A stretch of 64,000 bases of DNA from Euglena gracilis (GCA_039621445.1 CP154956.1:91545934-91609933); one strand, 5' to 3'. Shown: positions 1-14,914, counted from the first letter of the stretch. The notes: generated by a model from the sequence alone, not told the origin. A program made the numbers and translations.

Positions 1-87
1 AGTTTTTGCCAACTTTGCAAGTTGGTGCCAATGTCACAAGTTAAGGCCGAAGGCCAACTTCAGGGGGGCTTCGATTGCATGTAAGTA

Positions 88-340
88 CCTACCCCCCCCC
101 CCCCGAGAAACTGTCACCTGACAGGTTGGCCAGTACCGGGAACCCCTGACAACTTCCTATCATGACAGGTTGGCCGTTGTTTCCCGGGCGGGACTCTGAC
201 AGTTTCCCGGGTAGGGCATTTCAAGGGAAAGTCAATGAAAAACGACCCTGACAGGTTGGCCGGTACCGGGGACCCTGACAGGTTCTCGGGCATGGGGGGT
301 TTCCGGGGGGGGGGATGGTATTGGGGGGGGGGGGGTAAGT
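88..340. repeat. GACAGGTTGGCC repeat family, copy 1
   Basis: Built from units containing GACAGGTTGGCC, GTACCGGGGACCCTGACA and GTTTCCCGGG. It is bounded by CCTACCCC and a G-run. Copies share order and near-identity with those at 38518, 42296 and 43359. Confidence 0.85.
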
Positions 341-2317
341 GCCTGGGGCGAGGTATGCAGGATCCACCAGTAAGTGACCCAATCTAGCACTTTGGTACCC
401 ACTCCCCCCAACTCATTGTCCCAGATGACGTTGGCCCCAACAGCAAGGATGGATATTGATATTGGTTTTAGGGGGGGTCCCGATAAATCTGGATAGATTG
501 ACCCCCCGATATCCTCGTAAAGTCGATAAAACCAATATGACCATTTTGTGCCCCGATATCCTCATTTTTGTGATTTGGAGAATCCCAAAATCGCCCCCCA
601 AAAAAACAACAAAAAAAATACGCCCCCCCCCCCAAAATAAAGCCGATATTTCACAATATTTTCTCGGGACCCGACAATTTCAAGATTTTCGATAAACCCG
701 ATATTAGCCGATATCCAATATCCATCCTTGCCAACAGGCTGGTGGGTCAGACGTCAGGAGGGGACGTTGCACACGACACCAACCGGCAAGGAGACACCCT
801 TGAATCCGAACTAGCCCCCCCCCCCCCGGCTTCATGCTTCAGAAGGCACAGAGAGACTGTGCCTTTCCAACATGCAAAGATGCAGCTGAAGACCTCCCAC
901 CCGAACCCCCACCTTGGGAGCCAGCGAGGTCACGGGGAGCACAATCTTTCTGGAAGCGGTCAGCAGCTCTGAGTTGATTGGCAGTGGGCATGAACCGGTA
1001 GGGATGGGGTAAGAAAGTGGCAGAGGGGAGCGATCATCTACCATGCAGTGCGTAGTTGTTGGGAGGGTTGTGCAACCTGCGTGCCCTTTCTCTGGCGGGG
1101 CCACAGAGGGACGGACAAGACTTGCAGTTGTAAACCTCCACCAACAGGGGGAGGTGGGTGGGACAGGTGTTGAGCAATGGTACGGTCCGGCTAGGGGGAT
1201 TCCACCGAGTTAGAAAGAAGCCTGCCCCCTGCCCCGACGGGGTTTTCATCCGCCGATATTTTTGATTCCACATTTGGCCATTGCCCCCATCCCCCCCAAA
1301 CCCCTGGTAGAAACTGTCCCATCCGAGACGATGGGAAACGTGGACTCCTGAGGGGACAAATTTGAAGAACCTACTGAATGAGCCGACTGGAGGGGGAGTG
1401 GATGCAGCGCACTGCACAGCCCGATGGGAGGAGGAGGAGGAGGAGCTGAGGAGGAAAGCAGAGGCTGGATAAGTGACGACCCCAGGGCGATCCCACCAAG
1501 GCTCCATTGCATCGCACTGCCGGGATAAAAATTGAAAATATCAAACCTGTTTTGATTCCTTACATGTGAAAATGGTTTTGCACATAAATTCGGTACATCC
1601 ACCCCCCATGGGCGCATGGCCCAGGCCATCATGCTTGAAGGGAAGGCCAAGGGGCCATGCCTTCAATGCATACTTATGGACACACTGCAGGCACCTTGGA
1701 GAGGTCGCGATCAAAGGTAGGGCCGAACAGGGTATTAAGTGAGTGGGGAGGGGGGGTGTGGTCTGGACCCCCCTCTCCCCTACCACGGGGGGGGGTCGAA
1801 CCCCCCTTCTCCTGTGCAAAATAAAAATTCTGCGCAAAGCGTTGTTTTTCTCTGGACCTTGAAAAAAAAGTCCCAAAATTTGCGTTTGCATACACTTTTT
1901 TTTAATAAAAAAAACGGCCAAATCACACACCAAGGATTTCATATTCCCCGGCAGGAAGCGCGGAAGAAGATAAACTTGACTCCCCAGGGTTCCCAGACCC
2001 TCGGGTTCTAACAAACCCCAGGGGTTCTTACAAAACCAACACTAAGGTGACAGCCTGGGGTTGAGGGGGTAACTTGGGGTGGGGGGGGGTGCAAGCGTGT
2101 ATGTCATAGATGCAGCACCTCACGCAACCAAATAATGGGGTCCAAGATTGCAAGCTAATACCGAAGACCAAATTTAGAAGCGCACGACCTGGGGTGATGA
2201 AAGAGGCGGGACACATTGGCGCAAGAAAAACCCAGAGGCGACTCTTCACCCTGTGGGACATTTGTGTATGTGGATGAAAGAAATGGTTGGAGGGTATTTC
2301 TATGCAGGTGTGGGGTC

Positions 2318-2809
2318 CAGGGGATTTCTTAAGGACCCCCCCCCCGGGGGGGGGGTCCAGCCTCCGGCTGGCAAAAAGGCTGCTGGCTGGATTTGAGCTG
2401 CTGGCTGGACCCCCCCCCCCGGGCGGTGGGGGGGGTAGGGGGGAGGGTCCGGGGCTGGAGGGGGCTGGGCTGGGCTGGGTGGATGAAAAACAAAATTTTC
2501 TAACACATTTTTGCCATTTTCGACATTTTGGTGGATGGAGCTAGATCAAGGCTGGGGGCTGTGATAGAGGAAACTGTGGTGAGGGGAAAAAATGCAGGGA
2601 TAGGTGAGCTGGGCAGCCCAGTTGGCTGGCCAGCCTGCGGCCGGCTGGCCCGGCCTCCGGCCGGGCTGGACCCGACTTTATTTCAGTCGACCCCCGGGGG
2701 GGGGGGGGGGCTCCCATCCCGAATTTGGGCTGCTGGCTGGATTTGAGCTGCTGGGTGGCTGGACCCCCCCCCGGGGGGTAGGGTACCCTCCGGCTTAAGA
2801 AATTCCCTG
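2318..2809. mobile_element. MITE-like element outside the two genes
   Basis: Ends CAGGGGATTTCTTAAGGAC and CCGGCTTAAGAAATTCCCTG. Exact 8-base duplication GTGGGGTC (2310-2317 and 2810-2817). The same end motif CTTAAG and C/G runs occur as in the introners of gene 1. Confidence 0.88.
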
Positions 2810-5800
2810 GTGGGGTCACTGCAACCCTATTTCAAACCTGAAAGAAAGCCTCGAAACAAATGGAACCTGGGACCCACCACACTCCAAGGAGGGAGGAATC
2901 GTCCAACGCAGAGCATTGCGATACCGTGCACATGCAAAACATTGGGTGTGGAAAGTGTGGTCTGGAAAGCCACACTGCAAGACAAATAAAAAAAAGTACT
3001 GGTAAACATTGAAGAAGGTAATAAAAAAAAGCATTCTCAGCATAACTGCCCCTAATCCTCAAAGGGAGTCAGTGATCCTCTCGGGCATTGAATCTCTGGA
3101 AATTTTCAAAACATCACTTTCTGCTGATAAAACCAAAGAAATATCGTTTACAGAACCTTCAGACAACAGGGTGGTGAGCGCCAAAAAAAAACAACAACAT
3201 TCAGATAACACCTCAAGCTTGAGGTAGCACCCTTGTCATCCTGTCAGGCTGTTGCCTGCCCATCCAGGAACCTTTTGCATTGGCCGGCACCGACTCTTTG
3301 GGAGGGGGGCAAATGGCAAGCTAAATTGGCCCGGGCCATGGTAGAGGTAAGGTCGGGGCAGCCAACCGTAAGGGGCCAAGTTTGCACCTTGAAGGTTTTT
3401 GGCAGGCCATCACAAAATAGGCCAAAACCCTTTAAAAATGGCGGCCAAGGTCGCAAGCTAAGACGAAGGCCAGCTTTAGGGGGGCCAAGTTTGTATGTAA
3501 GGAGGTGGGGGTTAAACGCCCAGGGGGGAGAAGCGCCGGGGGTGTAGCTTAAAAAGTGGGTATTGGATGGAATACAATACCCAATAATTTTAAGGTGCCT
3601 ATGGTGTCATACAAGAGACCCAGAGGAGAAACGTTCCTGCATTTGCCAGCTGAAGATGTTGATGCACTGAAAAACGAAGCCTCCTAGAGTTGAAAGGATT
3701 TTTTACAGAGAAAATTTCCATTGCTCACTGCAGAGTTGACGATGTTAGAAAAAAAATAGGAAAACAGGAAACCGCTTCATTCATTTCGGGCTTCATTTCA
3801 CGGCCAAGCGCTGCGGTCAGATAAAAGAATGGGTACTTTTTACGAAACGAGAATACTCTCCAGTTTCTGATTCTCCTCAGTTTCCGGATCTGGGTCGGGT
3901 CTGGGGGGTCGCAAACACATTAAGCAATAGTATGGTCGAGACCCCTGGCAAGTGGGGAATCTCCTCATCAACGAAGGGGAGAAACGCCCACCTAAATGCC
4001 GGCGACCTTCCTCGAACCCTGGGGGATGTAGAGACATTTAGGACATGGGAGGAGGGGGGTTCCAGACTGACCCACCCTCAACGGGATGGGGGCAGACCCA
4101 CCCCCCCCCAGTCACCAACTTAGAATACCTCTGAAGGGGATAGGATGAGCTGTTTCTACGGATCCCGCGGCATCTCTTGAGCAACTGCACGCGCGGGTCC
4201 GGCACTTTCAGGCATATACGCTGCCGAAGCAAGGCGGGGGAGTGGGGAAGAGAAGACACACCCGAGGAGAGGCTCCGTGTGTCGCACTGCCGAGGGAAGG
4301 GAGGGGCCCCACCCACCTGTGGCGGGTGGGTCTTTGCCGGGGAAAAGGTGGGGCCTCAGGAGCCAACCAAAAAGGAGCCCTGAATGTGAGTTTGGGGGAA
4401 GACTGTGGGCCGTAAATTCAGAGGTCGGCCAGGGTTCAATTTAGGGGCAAGTGGGGGGGTCGGACCTCCCCCTCAGGTCCAGAGGGGGGGTTGGGGGGTG
4501 GACACCCTCCACCTAAACAATGGCGTGGTCCCGGTGACTGATTTTAAGCCCGACACAAAGCGCCAAGCCGAAAAATTTTGACCCTTCCCAAAGGGCCATA
4601 AATGCCATTTTGGGCACTTTTTGGCAAAAAAAAATTGGCAAAAATGCAAAGGAAAGAATTACCTTTCGGGGGGGTCTCAGGGGTCCGGGGGAGTCAGTCC
4701 GGACCCCCTGGCAGGTGGGGTGGGAGGGTCAGGAACCCAGGTCCAGGACCCCCCCCCCCCCGGCACCTCGATCCGAAAGTGACCCATCCGTCAAACTGAC
4801 CTATCCCCCAAAAATGGTTATGGAATGGAAGTGGCTGCCGCCGCTACACTTGCTAGTACTTCCATGGAAAGGAGATGCGACTATGTCAACAAGTCAAGAG
4901 CCCCCCGAGGGTTTCTCGTGCTGTGGGGTGTCAGAAAATGGGGTGCCCAGGTGCTTTCCATTATTCATTCCAGCGACAAAGCACATGGGAGCGACTGCGA
5001 TGCTGCCAAAATGTCCAGAGAAAAGTGCGAATCACCCATTGATTGATCGCTGGCGAGCCACCTCCAATGCCGGATGATGTCTGGCAGAATGGGCAATCGA
5101 AAGTGGCTGGCCCCAGGGTTCGACACGAGGAGGGTGTTCAGGTGGGAGGGTGATTTGATTAGTTGATTTTGATTTGAGACGTTTTTGGGTCGAGTGTCTG
5201 AAGTGACCAGCAACCCCGAGGGGGTGGAAATTCTCCCTGCTGTGGTTTGCTTTAAAGTGGAATGTGATTGGTATACCATTGCTCCTCCAACAGGGCTTTG
5301 GGATTGGTTGAATATCTGCCAGTGGGGATAGAATGGCCCTCCTCCTCCTCCTCCTTCTATGCAGACTTGGCCCCCCAAGGTTGACCCCTGGCCTCACCTT
5401 CAATCGTGGCCCGGGCCAAGAGGGGGGAGGTTTGTGGGGGCTCACAAGAAGGTGCATTGGCCAAATTTCGACTCTTTTGCAGTCCGCCCCCCCCCCCTCG
5501 CCCCCTCCCTGGGTTGGCGTCTGCGAACCCTTAAGTCAAACCCCAATCCCAACTGTTTGTGCACAGCGGGCCAGAGGCGTTTGCTCTGGCGTCTGTTGGA
5601 ATGAACAAAGCTTGCTTTTTGGCCTCCTCATCTGCCTGCCATTCAAACCACGCCATCGGGGGGGGGGGGTGGCCTGCCGCGGGGGAGAGAAAATTCAGCC
5701 ATTCCTGCTCCCCCCCCCCCCGAGTTGCACTAAAGCTTCTTACCTGTTTATGGCCGGCACTGACTTCGCTTCCGGCCCAGTTTGCCCCTCAGGCTTCTTT

Positions 5801-8800
5801 CCACCAACCCGGGGGGTGCCTTGCACTATGGTACAGCAAGCCCCCCCCCCCCCCGGAGGGTCGATTTTTTTTCCCTATTAGCCCATCTACGCCTCTGGTT
5901 GGGCCGAGGTGATGCCCCCCCCCTTACTATCAACTATTATCCCTGTTATCCAACTATTATCAACTATTATTATCCCTGCCCCCCCCCTTATTATGAACTA
6001 TTCTTGTAAACTTATTATTTTATTCGGAAGCCAGTTTCAGCAGGTGGCACAGTCACGCCCTTTGGTCATGGACCGGTGTGGGAAGGTCTACTTCGCCAAA
6101 ATTATTTTGTTTTTTTTTGCCCAAAAATTGGCCCAAAACCACCGAAAATTCCCAAACTTTGAAATTTTGTCAATCTCAAAAGCACAAGAAAGAAACACAA
6201 AGACAAAAAAACTAGAAAGTCGTGAGTAAAGCCCGACAAAGAGGAGCATCTTTGTGCTTGTTTTACCCAATGACAAATTTTGAGGATGTTTGTGATTTTT
6301 CTTTAAGGAAGTTTATGTAAGAAATGCAGTGATCTTCGAAAATTTGACCCGTTAAATTCGAAATAGTGAAAAAAAACCAGGAAAAATTTAACCTGCTATG
6401 GACCCCGCGCATTCCTCCCTCTCCCCTCCAGAGGACAACCCCACCCCTCCTCAGCCAGACCGCCGTGCCACAGCATGCCGACCATCCCTTGAAACCTTGA
6501 CAAACAAGTTGTTGCCTAACTCTGGTGTCTGAAAGGTTCAAACTTGCCAAAACTTTTTTGGCCACCAGTACTCGGGAAACACACAACACATTTTTTTGCA
6601 TTTTTGTCAGAATTTGTGGGTGTTTCTTCCTGGGTTTTTGTGGGCGAATGTGTGTGTTTTGTGATTTCCGGGTTCTGCGGATAATTCTGATTTGCATTTC
6701 TATTTGATTCAGCATAAAATATTAAATAACGTTAAAAACACAGCTTAAAATCACACGTTTTTCTGGCTCTTTTGTTGCACCCAGGCCCTCAAGATGCAGT
6801 TTTCATGTCTTTCCGTCTTTCCGTTTTCTTTTCCCGTTAATTTCCTTTTTCTGTTTTGTCGATTTCCCACTTTATTTTGAGGGTCTATATTTTCATCCCC
6901 CCCCATTTTTATTCATTTTTGTGCACACAATCCGGACATGATATTTGTTGGGTTTCATATTTCAGCATTCATTGTGGTTTTTTTTCTTCAAAATGAATTA
7001 AACTGAGGGGAAGTTCTATTGAAGTTCTATTGAAGGGGAAGTTCTATATTTTCTAATGGAGAGGAATTCTTTTGAGAAAAATATCGGAAGATTTACCACT
7101 GTTAAAATCAAATTCAGGGCCGGGACCACGGCTTCATATAGTGACCCCGAGGGAGGGGTGGGGCACTGTTTCCGAGCCAAACCCCAACCCCAACTGTTTT
7201 TGAAAACCCCCCACCCACAACCCTCCCCTGGGGGGGTCCACCGATCTACTCACCCTGCGGCCAAACCCCTTACAACAAACAAACCTAAAGCAATACAATA
7301 GACCCAAACTGCTTGGGGGGGGGCACTGAGCCCGACTCACACCCCGGGCATCAACCCCGTATTGAGTATCCCACAGATTTGCAAGCTGTGATTCTTTCCC
7401 TCGGCAGGGTCTCCTGGCTTTCGGGTAGCCTCTGTGGCTACACTCGGAGTCCACGCACACGTCGTGCCACACAGGTCAGGGACAACAAACCACTGGCGTG
7501 GATGAATGATTGAATGGGTCGATAGGTAGTTGGTTGGCCTGTGTGTATATGTGTGTATACGTGTGCGTATCTGTATATGCATAATGCGTGTGTGTACACG
7601 TGTGTGTATGTGTATATGCATGTGCGTATATATGTGTGTGTATGTGTGTATGTGTGTGTGATTGCAGACATTGAGGTAAACGTAATTGGGGAAATCATGA
7701 AAAGGTACGGCAAATACGAGGAGAGTATGGAAAATGTCCCGAAAATATACAAAATGAATGTCAATGGCAGACATATTGGAGTAGCAGAATGTCGGTGAAC
7801 TTCAGTCAACCTAACGCCCCTCTTATCCACAATAAAACTGGTGGGGGTTCAAAGGTCCTCTTCAATGAGCTTCTCGCTTTGTTTGTTTTTTGCGGGGTGG
7901 GGGATCCCGCGGGCCAGGTGCTGGCTGGACCCTCCCTGGGGGGTGGGGGGTCCAGGGGGGTTCCGGCCGGCAAGGAGCTGGACCCCGAGGGTACCCCCAA
8001 AAAAGCCCCCAAAAAGCCCAAAAATCAGCTGGGTTGGCATTTTTCAGCCGTAATTTTCAATGCTTTATGTCATAATTGGTAATCCAACTTGGAGGTGAAA
8101 ACCCCAAAACCCCAAAAATGCCACTTTTGGCCATTTTTTACCCCTTTCCCCAAAGTTTTCGGTGCGTTGTGCCGAAAAGTTTTTCGGTCCAGCACGGCTT
8201 GGCCGAACTTTATTTCAGTGGAGCCTGAAGGGGTTCTGGCTGTGGCTGACCCCCCCCCCCCGGGAGGGAACCCTCCAACTTGAGAAAGCCCCCTGATCAC
8301 CACTGATTTCCCACATCTCCCACGAGACTCAAAATGCCCCCCCCTTCCAAGGACGATGACCGAATGCGTTATTGCTGAAAAGCTAAATTTACAAACTGCT
8401 GGATTTTAAAAGACTGGAAATGAACAAACAACACACAACCCAGCGGCCCTGGAGCAGTATCCCATCGCAGAGCAGTGCCCAGAGCTTGGGACGCAATGTG
8501 CTGGGACGGTAAAAACGGTTAAGGTACCTAGTGACACAACTGCTCACAAATCCGTGAGAATCCAACCCGGGAGAGTCGCCGACCGCATCGCGGCGTGATC
8601 ACTTCTGTCACATGTGACATCCACGCGGCACTGTCCATGCAAACGCCTGGTTGCAGTGCTGCCAACCAGGAACTACTGTACTCTGCCCCACCCATTTTGT
8701 CCAGAACAAGCTGATGTCCCAGCAACGTGTCACTGGGAGCATTCCTCAGCATTAATTCTGAAGTCATATTTTCGCATATACCATCCCTGCCATGCCCCAC

Positions 8801-10313
8801 ACCCACCCCATCCCGCCCGACACCTCATGAAAGCCCACCCCCCCCCCCGAACCCCCCAGGATTTTGGCTCCGGGGGGACATGGGGGCTTAATATGCCAAA
8901 TACACACTCAAAATGAAAAAAAATGTGTTTTTTTCAAGCTATTTTCAGCAGCCCCCACCGTCAAGTCATTTAAGTTCATTTCGGGCTTTTATTGGCTATT
9001 TGTGAATTGATCGTTTTGAATTATAGTTTTGGACGAATTTTGGCCCTTTTTCTCCTTTCGCCTCTGGCTTAAGAAAACCCCAGCATGGAAGCCCCTAAAA
9101 ACATGAAGTGGCGATTGGCCGTCCCCCCACCACACAGTTTGCCGCATTCCCGTCCCGCCCCGCCCAACCGAGCGCGCGGCGGGGCCGGCCCGGGACCAGG
9201 GGGTTGCGAAAGGAAAGCCGAATGCCTTCGCCGACGGACCGCGCGATGGCAGCCGCCCTGCGGCGCCGCGCCCGCTGCGCCACTCCCTGGGGGGGGGGGG
9301 TCGCGGATCCAGTGAGCCCAGGTATGGGTCTCTGTGTGCGCCAAAGTTTTTCGGGAAATGGCCCGAATTTTGGGGGGACCTGTGGGGGGGGGGGGTAGGT
9401 GGTTCCGAGGCTGCCCCCCCCCGGGGGGTTCCAGGGCTGGAGGCGGGCGGCCGCTTTTAGTCTGAACAGCAGCTTTCCAAGGCTGCAGCCGGGCTTCTTT
9501 TTTGAGACCGCCAGGGGGGGGGAGGAGGGTCTGAAGAGGGGTCCGTGGCCACTCACCACACAAATGGGGCCAGAAGCGAAGTTAGCGCCGGCCATAAACG
9601 GAGGAGAAGCCGTGGTGCAACTAAGGGGGAGGGGGTCCCCCCCCACCCACCCAGCCTGGCGCGGGACCCCCGTAAAGGTCCCCCAAAAAACCGCGCCGTC
9701 CAAGGCCATTTCCCAAAAAAAAATTCGTCGCTTCGCACAGAAACCTTCCAGCCCGGGACCCCCCTGGAGGGGGGGGGCAGCCCCGGACCCACCTGCCCAC
9801 CCCCTCCCCTTGGGGGGGGGGGGGGGAGGAGGTCTTCTGACTGGAAAAAAAAGCCTGACTGCAGCGTAGGAGGTGCCTCTGTCTGAAAACGAGGCGGCAA
9901 CTGACAGAGGGGGGGGGGGGTAGTTAGCCCGGGCCGGTGCTTGCAAATTGACCAGAACCCACAAAAAATACTCGCAGGTTTGTAGAATTTTACACAAACT
10001 AACCCAAGTTTGCACAAATTAACGAAAATTTATCCACTTTCATCCCAATTTCCAAAGTACACGCAGGGAGTGGATCAGGTGGGGGGAATAACGTTTGAGC
10101 GAAACTGGCCGCCACAGGGCCATCTGTTGAAGCAGACTGTGCCCCAACAATGGAGGAGGGCAAGGGGGACGGGGTGAGCGACTTGAAAGAGGCCCCTCGG
10201 GCAGTCGGGCAGGGGGTAAGGGAGGCAGGGGCTGTGGGATAACAAGAGATTCCAGGAACCCGTGTGATTCGGAACGATGTGTGTTCTTAATTCCCAGCCC
10301 AGCTCATTCCTAA

Positions 10314-10626
10314 CAGGCTGTTTCTTACCAACCCCGGGGGGGGGGGGAAGGGGGGTCCGGAGTGCCTATGAGTGCCTGCCCAGGCAGCACTACCCCCCGG
10401 GGGGGGGGTCGGATTTCGGCTTGTGCCCAGGCACATTCCTTTGAAAAAAGCCCATTTTTGGCTCCCCGGCGCCTTCGGCGCCAGGGCTGTGCTAGGGCAC
10501 TTTTGGCCGTGTGCCCTACCCCCCCTCCCCGGGGTGGGGTCGGATCGGGAGTGCCTTGGAGTGCCTGCCCAGGCAGGCACCCCCCCCCCCGGGGGTGGGG
10601 TCGGCACCCGACTAAAATACAGCCCG
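10314..10626. mobile_element. MITE-like element
   Basis: Ends CAGGCTGTTTCTTACCAACC and ACTAAAATACAGCCCG. Flanking octamers ATTCCTAA and ATTCCCAA differ at one position. The interior has GTGCCTGCCCAGGCAG repeats. Confidence 0.75.
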
Positions 10627-13390
10627 ATTCCCAATTCACAGCGTGTTCATGTGAACAACCATTGCGGGCGGGTCGATTCCAGCCAGGCATATTGCAGCCC
10701 AATGAAGATGGCCAGCGAACGGAACAATGGAAGACGGGCGTAGCCGCCACACAGAAGACGGGCGTACCGCAGCCCCCACACAGAGCCTCCGCCCCGAGCC
10801 ATGACGCTGCCACCCAGAGCGAAACGGACGGGGGCAGAGCCTTCAGACCCGGGGGACCGGAGCGAGGGTTGCATCAAGATAGCTGCCGGGGGACGAACCA
10901 CTCGATCCCCCGTGGGAACAACACGCCATGGGCAAAGATGGCATGTGCGTGGAACAGGATGCATCTGAGGCCGGAGGTCCTCCCCCCTGCGAGCACTTTT
11001 GCCCCACTTTTTAAGTGATTATGTCTGATGATGATGACGAGGACGATTATTATAGTGATGATTATAGTGACCACTGACTGATGTTTGCCCCCAACTGGGA
11101 GGGTGGTGGTTGAAACAGGCAAAGCCTGTTGCCTGTTTCGTCTCCGACCAGGGGAGCTGGATGGGGGGCAACATTTGTTCGGTGGGCAAAGGCAAATTCC
11201 AGCCCTGAGAGACAAAGACGGTAAAAAAAAAAACAAGCTGTCCATAAAAAAACACTGATGTGGACAAAGTCCTTCAAACGGAGGTGTATGAATGGAAATT
11301 GCTTGAGTTTGTTGTTTTTCCTACACAGATATTCCTTGTTGCCAACCTCTCAGGGGGGGGGGGGTGCGGCAGGGTCGGTTTTAGGTCCCAGTGCCTTCCA
11401 GCAAAACCGATTTTCACGCGATTTTTGGGCCCCTGAGCCTTCGGCACCGGGAGGTGTGCTTTTTTAAAACCAAACCCAAAACCCGAGCCCCCCCCCCCCC
11501 AGAGGGTCAAAAGTGCCCTACCCCACTGCCTGCCCATAATACCCACCTGGGGGGTGAACTTCCTTAAAAAGAAGCCTGCTCCTAAGCATTCATGTGTTGC
11601 TGGCATGCATCCCCCTTCTGCAGCATGACTGTACCCGAAACCAGATCCACCAAAAAACTAGGTCAATAAATTAATAAGCCCATTTGCAACTCTTTGCAGC
11701 ACCCAACTGTGGGGATGAGAAATGTACTATGTTATTTTTTTCTGTGAAAACGGATAGAATTTTGCACAGTCCATGTGGAATCATGACGGGCCGATCAGCG
11801 AGCCGCCCACCGGGCATGTGTGGCTTTTGAAGGAAGCAATTGTGGTGTCAAGAGGGAAGGGCGAGCAAAGACAGACGCATGTGTGCTGAGCGCTTCATTC
11901 ATGGCGTGTGCCTGTGGAAGATTTTTTTGCTCCGTGATTGGGTCGAAATGCAACAATATTGTTGAAGGTCGCAGACACATCAGTTTTTTAGGGTATCTTC
12001 TTGAATCACTCCGGAAGACCCACCCACCCACCCAAGGTCAGCACGGGAACCCCCTTCTGGGGAGATTTATGGAACAAAATACCATGCGTTGCGAAGGATT
12101 GGGACTTGGGAGTTCTCAAATACCCGTTTTACCCAGTTAATTTACCCAGTTCGACAGGAGAGCAGTGGTGTCTGTGATGGGTCGGGGCACAGTCATCTGG
12201 GTACGAGATTGAGAATGTTTTACTTGCAAAGACTGCCTCACAGGGGGTACACCGTTACTTGGAGTTGTGCCGCGAGCCACGGGAAAAGACGTTGGGCAGA
12301 AACTTGAACCGACGCGACAGGGGATCGGGCTGACCGGAGGCTGTCTCACACCCCTTGCGAATAAAAGACATACAAAAGGCCAACAGGGGAGGAGGGGGGA
12401 AAGCTAGGTGCTGTCTGCCAGGGCATTTCCTGAAAGTTGTCGGAACTCATTCCTGGGCCTCTGGCCTGAGACCCCCCCCCCCTGGGGTCTTCCGAGTTAA
12501 AAATAAGCTTGCGCAGGAAAGGCAGATCATCCTGACGTGTTTTCCAGCCGACACCGCGCACGGACACCGCGGAAAACTGGTGTTGTGGAATTGGGTTGGG
12601 ATTCTGTTGCTGGGTGTTTATTGTGTTTAGAGTGGCCTCTGCTTCAACTGCCCGGGAGCCCCTAAAACAAGGTCTCCCAGGGAGAAGAGCCCATCCGAAC
12701 GCAGACCTCAAACAAAGTGAATCTAAAGTTGCGGCTGACGCTGGCTCCCTGTTTACCTTGAGGGTTCCATAGGGCCACAGAGGGCAGCCTCGGCGGGTGG
12801 GGGCGGAGCTGCAGCCCGCCTCCTCCCCCAGGGGTGGGGTGGCGGGGAAGGGGTCGAAGGCCTGGCGGGAGTTGCTTGGGGCCGGGCCGTCTGGCTTTGG
12901 CACCAACAAAATGTTTCAGAAAATGCAGTTTGTACGTTCTTACTTGAAAAAATAGGTGTCCAGCTGTGTGTACATGGGTACATGTGTTAACGTCTGTGTC
13001 CACATGTGTGTGTACAATCATGGGGGGGGATGCAACATGGACCATCAAAAAAACGCGACACAAAAAACGCAAAAAAAAACACGCAAAAAAAAACGCAAAT
13101 TGCAAGGAAGACTTTCGGCTTTGCCAGGGGAAAATTTTTTCCGTGTTGCATAAATAATCAGTTTGTTGACAAAAATGCAAAATGACAAAAAATTGACATA
13201 ATTTTTGGTCTCGTGTGAAAATCGGGGCCAAAACGACCCAATTCTTCATGTTCAAAACTTTCCCAGCAAAAAATCAAATGGCCAGGGGAATAAAAACCAC
13301 AAACCCCCCCAAAAAGCGCAACAAACAGAATTTTCGCCAAAATCAAAAAGCTCAAAAAAATGCAAAAAAAACGCGTTTGTGGTTTCCGCT

Positions 13391-13429
13391 GCAAACATAT
13401 GTGTGTGTGCATGTGTGTTTTGGGTGTGT

Positions 13430-13481
<52 letters not shown>

Positions 13482-13492
13482 GCCCCGCACGC
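13391..13492. repeat. (GT)n microsatellite
   Basis: GT-rich tract downstream of gene 1. Similar but shorter TG/TA tracts lie at 7540-7664 and 49785-49870. Confidence 0.9.
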
Positions 13493-14845
13493 ATACATGG
13501 GTGCATGTGAGCGCACGCGGGTGTTTGTTTGTGTTATACATGTCCTCAAAAATTTGCCCAGGGGGTATGTCTGTTGGAAAAAACACAACAGAGGCCCTCG
13601 AAAAGCAAAACAAAAAAAACAGGAGAGGAAGAAAAAACGAGCAAAGACAGCAAAATTCAAAACGGTGAAAAAAAAACACAAAAAACCGGAGTCATTTTTT
13701 TCACCCATAATTCACGGATGCAGTGACAAACATGGAGTTGTCCTGCACTCTGCTTCGCTCCACGATGGACGGTCTGTCCGGGACCCACCCAAAGGGGCGG
13801 TTGGTGGAAGCGTGGGGCTCCCGCGGGGGCGAGGGGAGGAAGTGGACGGGCTCACACGGCGGCGCGGGGCACCGGGGGGGGGGGGGGCTTATCGGTATGA
13901 TACGCCAACGGGCACCAGAGAGGGGGGACCTCATCGGTGTGACACACCAACGGGAACCAGGCGGCCAATCACAGAATCTCATCCCACCTTTTCATACGTG
14001 GCACGACATCCCATAGGATCTGCCACAATCGTCACGCTGTGACCGTACACAGCCGTCGGATTGTGACAGGTCCGTGTTCTACAGATGCCGTACCGAATCG
14101 GGGTCGCGCCTGGTACACATCCTTCTCCCGCTATGCCCGATTTCCCTCTCGGACCAGGGTATTCCAGGTCCAGTCAGGACATCAGACACAGTGTTGTGAT
14201 TCAGAAGCTGTTCCGCTGCTCAGCAATTGCGTAAACGGGGCAATCGCCACCAAGAAATCAGATTTAAACTCGACAATTAGAGAAAGAGGTCCAACCCAAG
14301 GTGGTGCGTAAATCAAAAATCCTGTCCCACCACATTCAACGAAAAATCCACAGGAAAAATGGGCAAAAATTGGGCATGTTTTTGGCAAAAAAAATCAGGT
14401 CAACTACAGGGAGAGGGGGACGGCAAAAAAAAAAATGAAAAACAGGTTTAATTTCGGCCCCTTTCGACCATACAGACCGGCCGTTGTCCAGCTTTCAGGT
14501 GGCGGTGCTTCGTAAAAAAAAAACCGTCAGACTTGGACAGACAGTCTTGTCTGGAGCACATGGAGTTGGAAACTGTTCAAACAGGACGGGGAATATGTCT
14601 GACTGAAGCCGGTCTCCAGCGGCCAAGTGTTCTCCTGCTCTTTTGCATTTTTCAAATGTCAGGGCGTTCCAGGGGGTGTTTTCCAAAAACCCCCCTAAAA
14701 CAACCACAATTATTCAGATTCAGCACTTTGTCACAATGCCTAAAACACTCCCAAAACAACCAAAAATTTTTTTCAGCATCACCAAGAAAAAAACCTCACC
14801 GCCAAAAAGGTGGGATGCAGGCAAGGACAGTCATCCCCGGTTTGT

Positions 14846-14914
14846 GGTCTCTGGTGGGGTCCGGTGGGGTCCGGTAGGGTCCGGTGGGATCCGGTGGGTT
14901 CCGGTGGGTTGCCT
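14846..14914. repeat. GGTCCGGTGG minisatellite
   Basis: Repeated GGGGTCCGGT units. A related tract of GGGATCCGGT units lies at 15868-15962. Confidence 0.85.

Noticed and set aside
9095-10015. Minus-strand open frame of 306 codons
   Set aside because: Mostly Pro/Gly from C/G runs. Only the last part (9108-9282) looks exon-like and is reported as a weak candidate.
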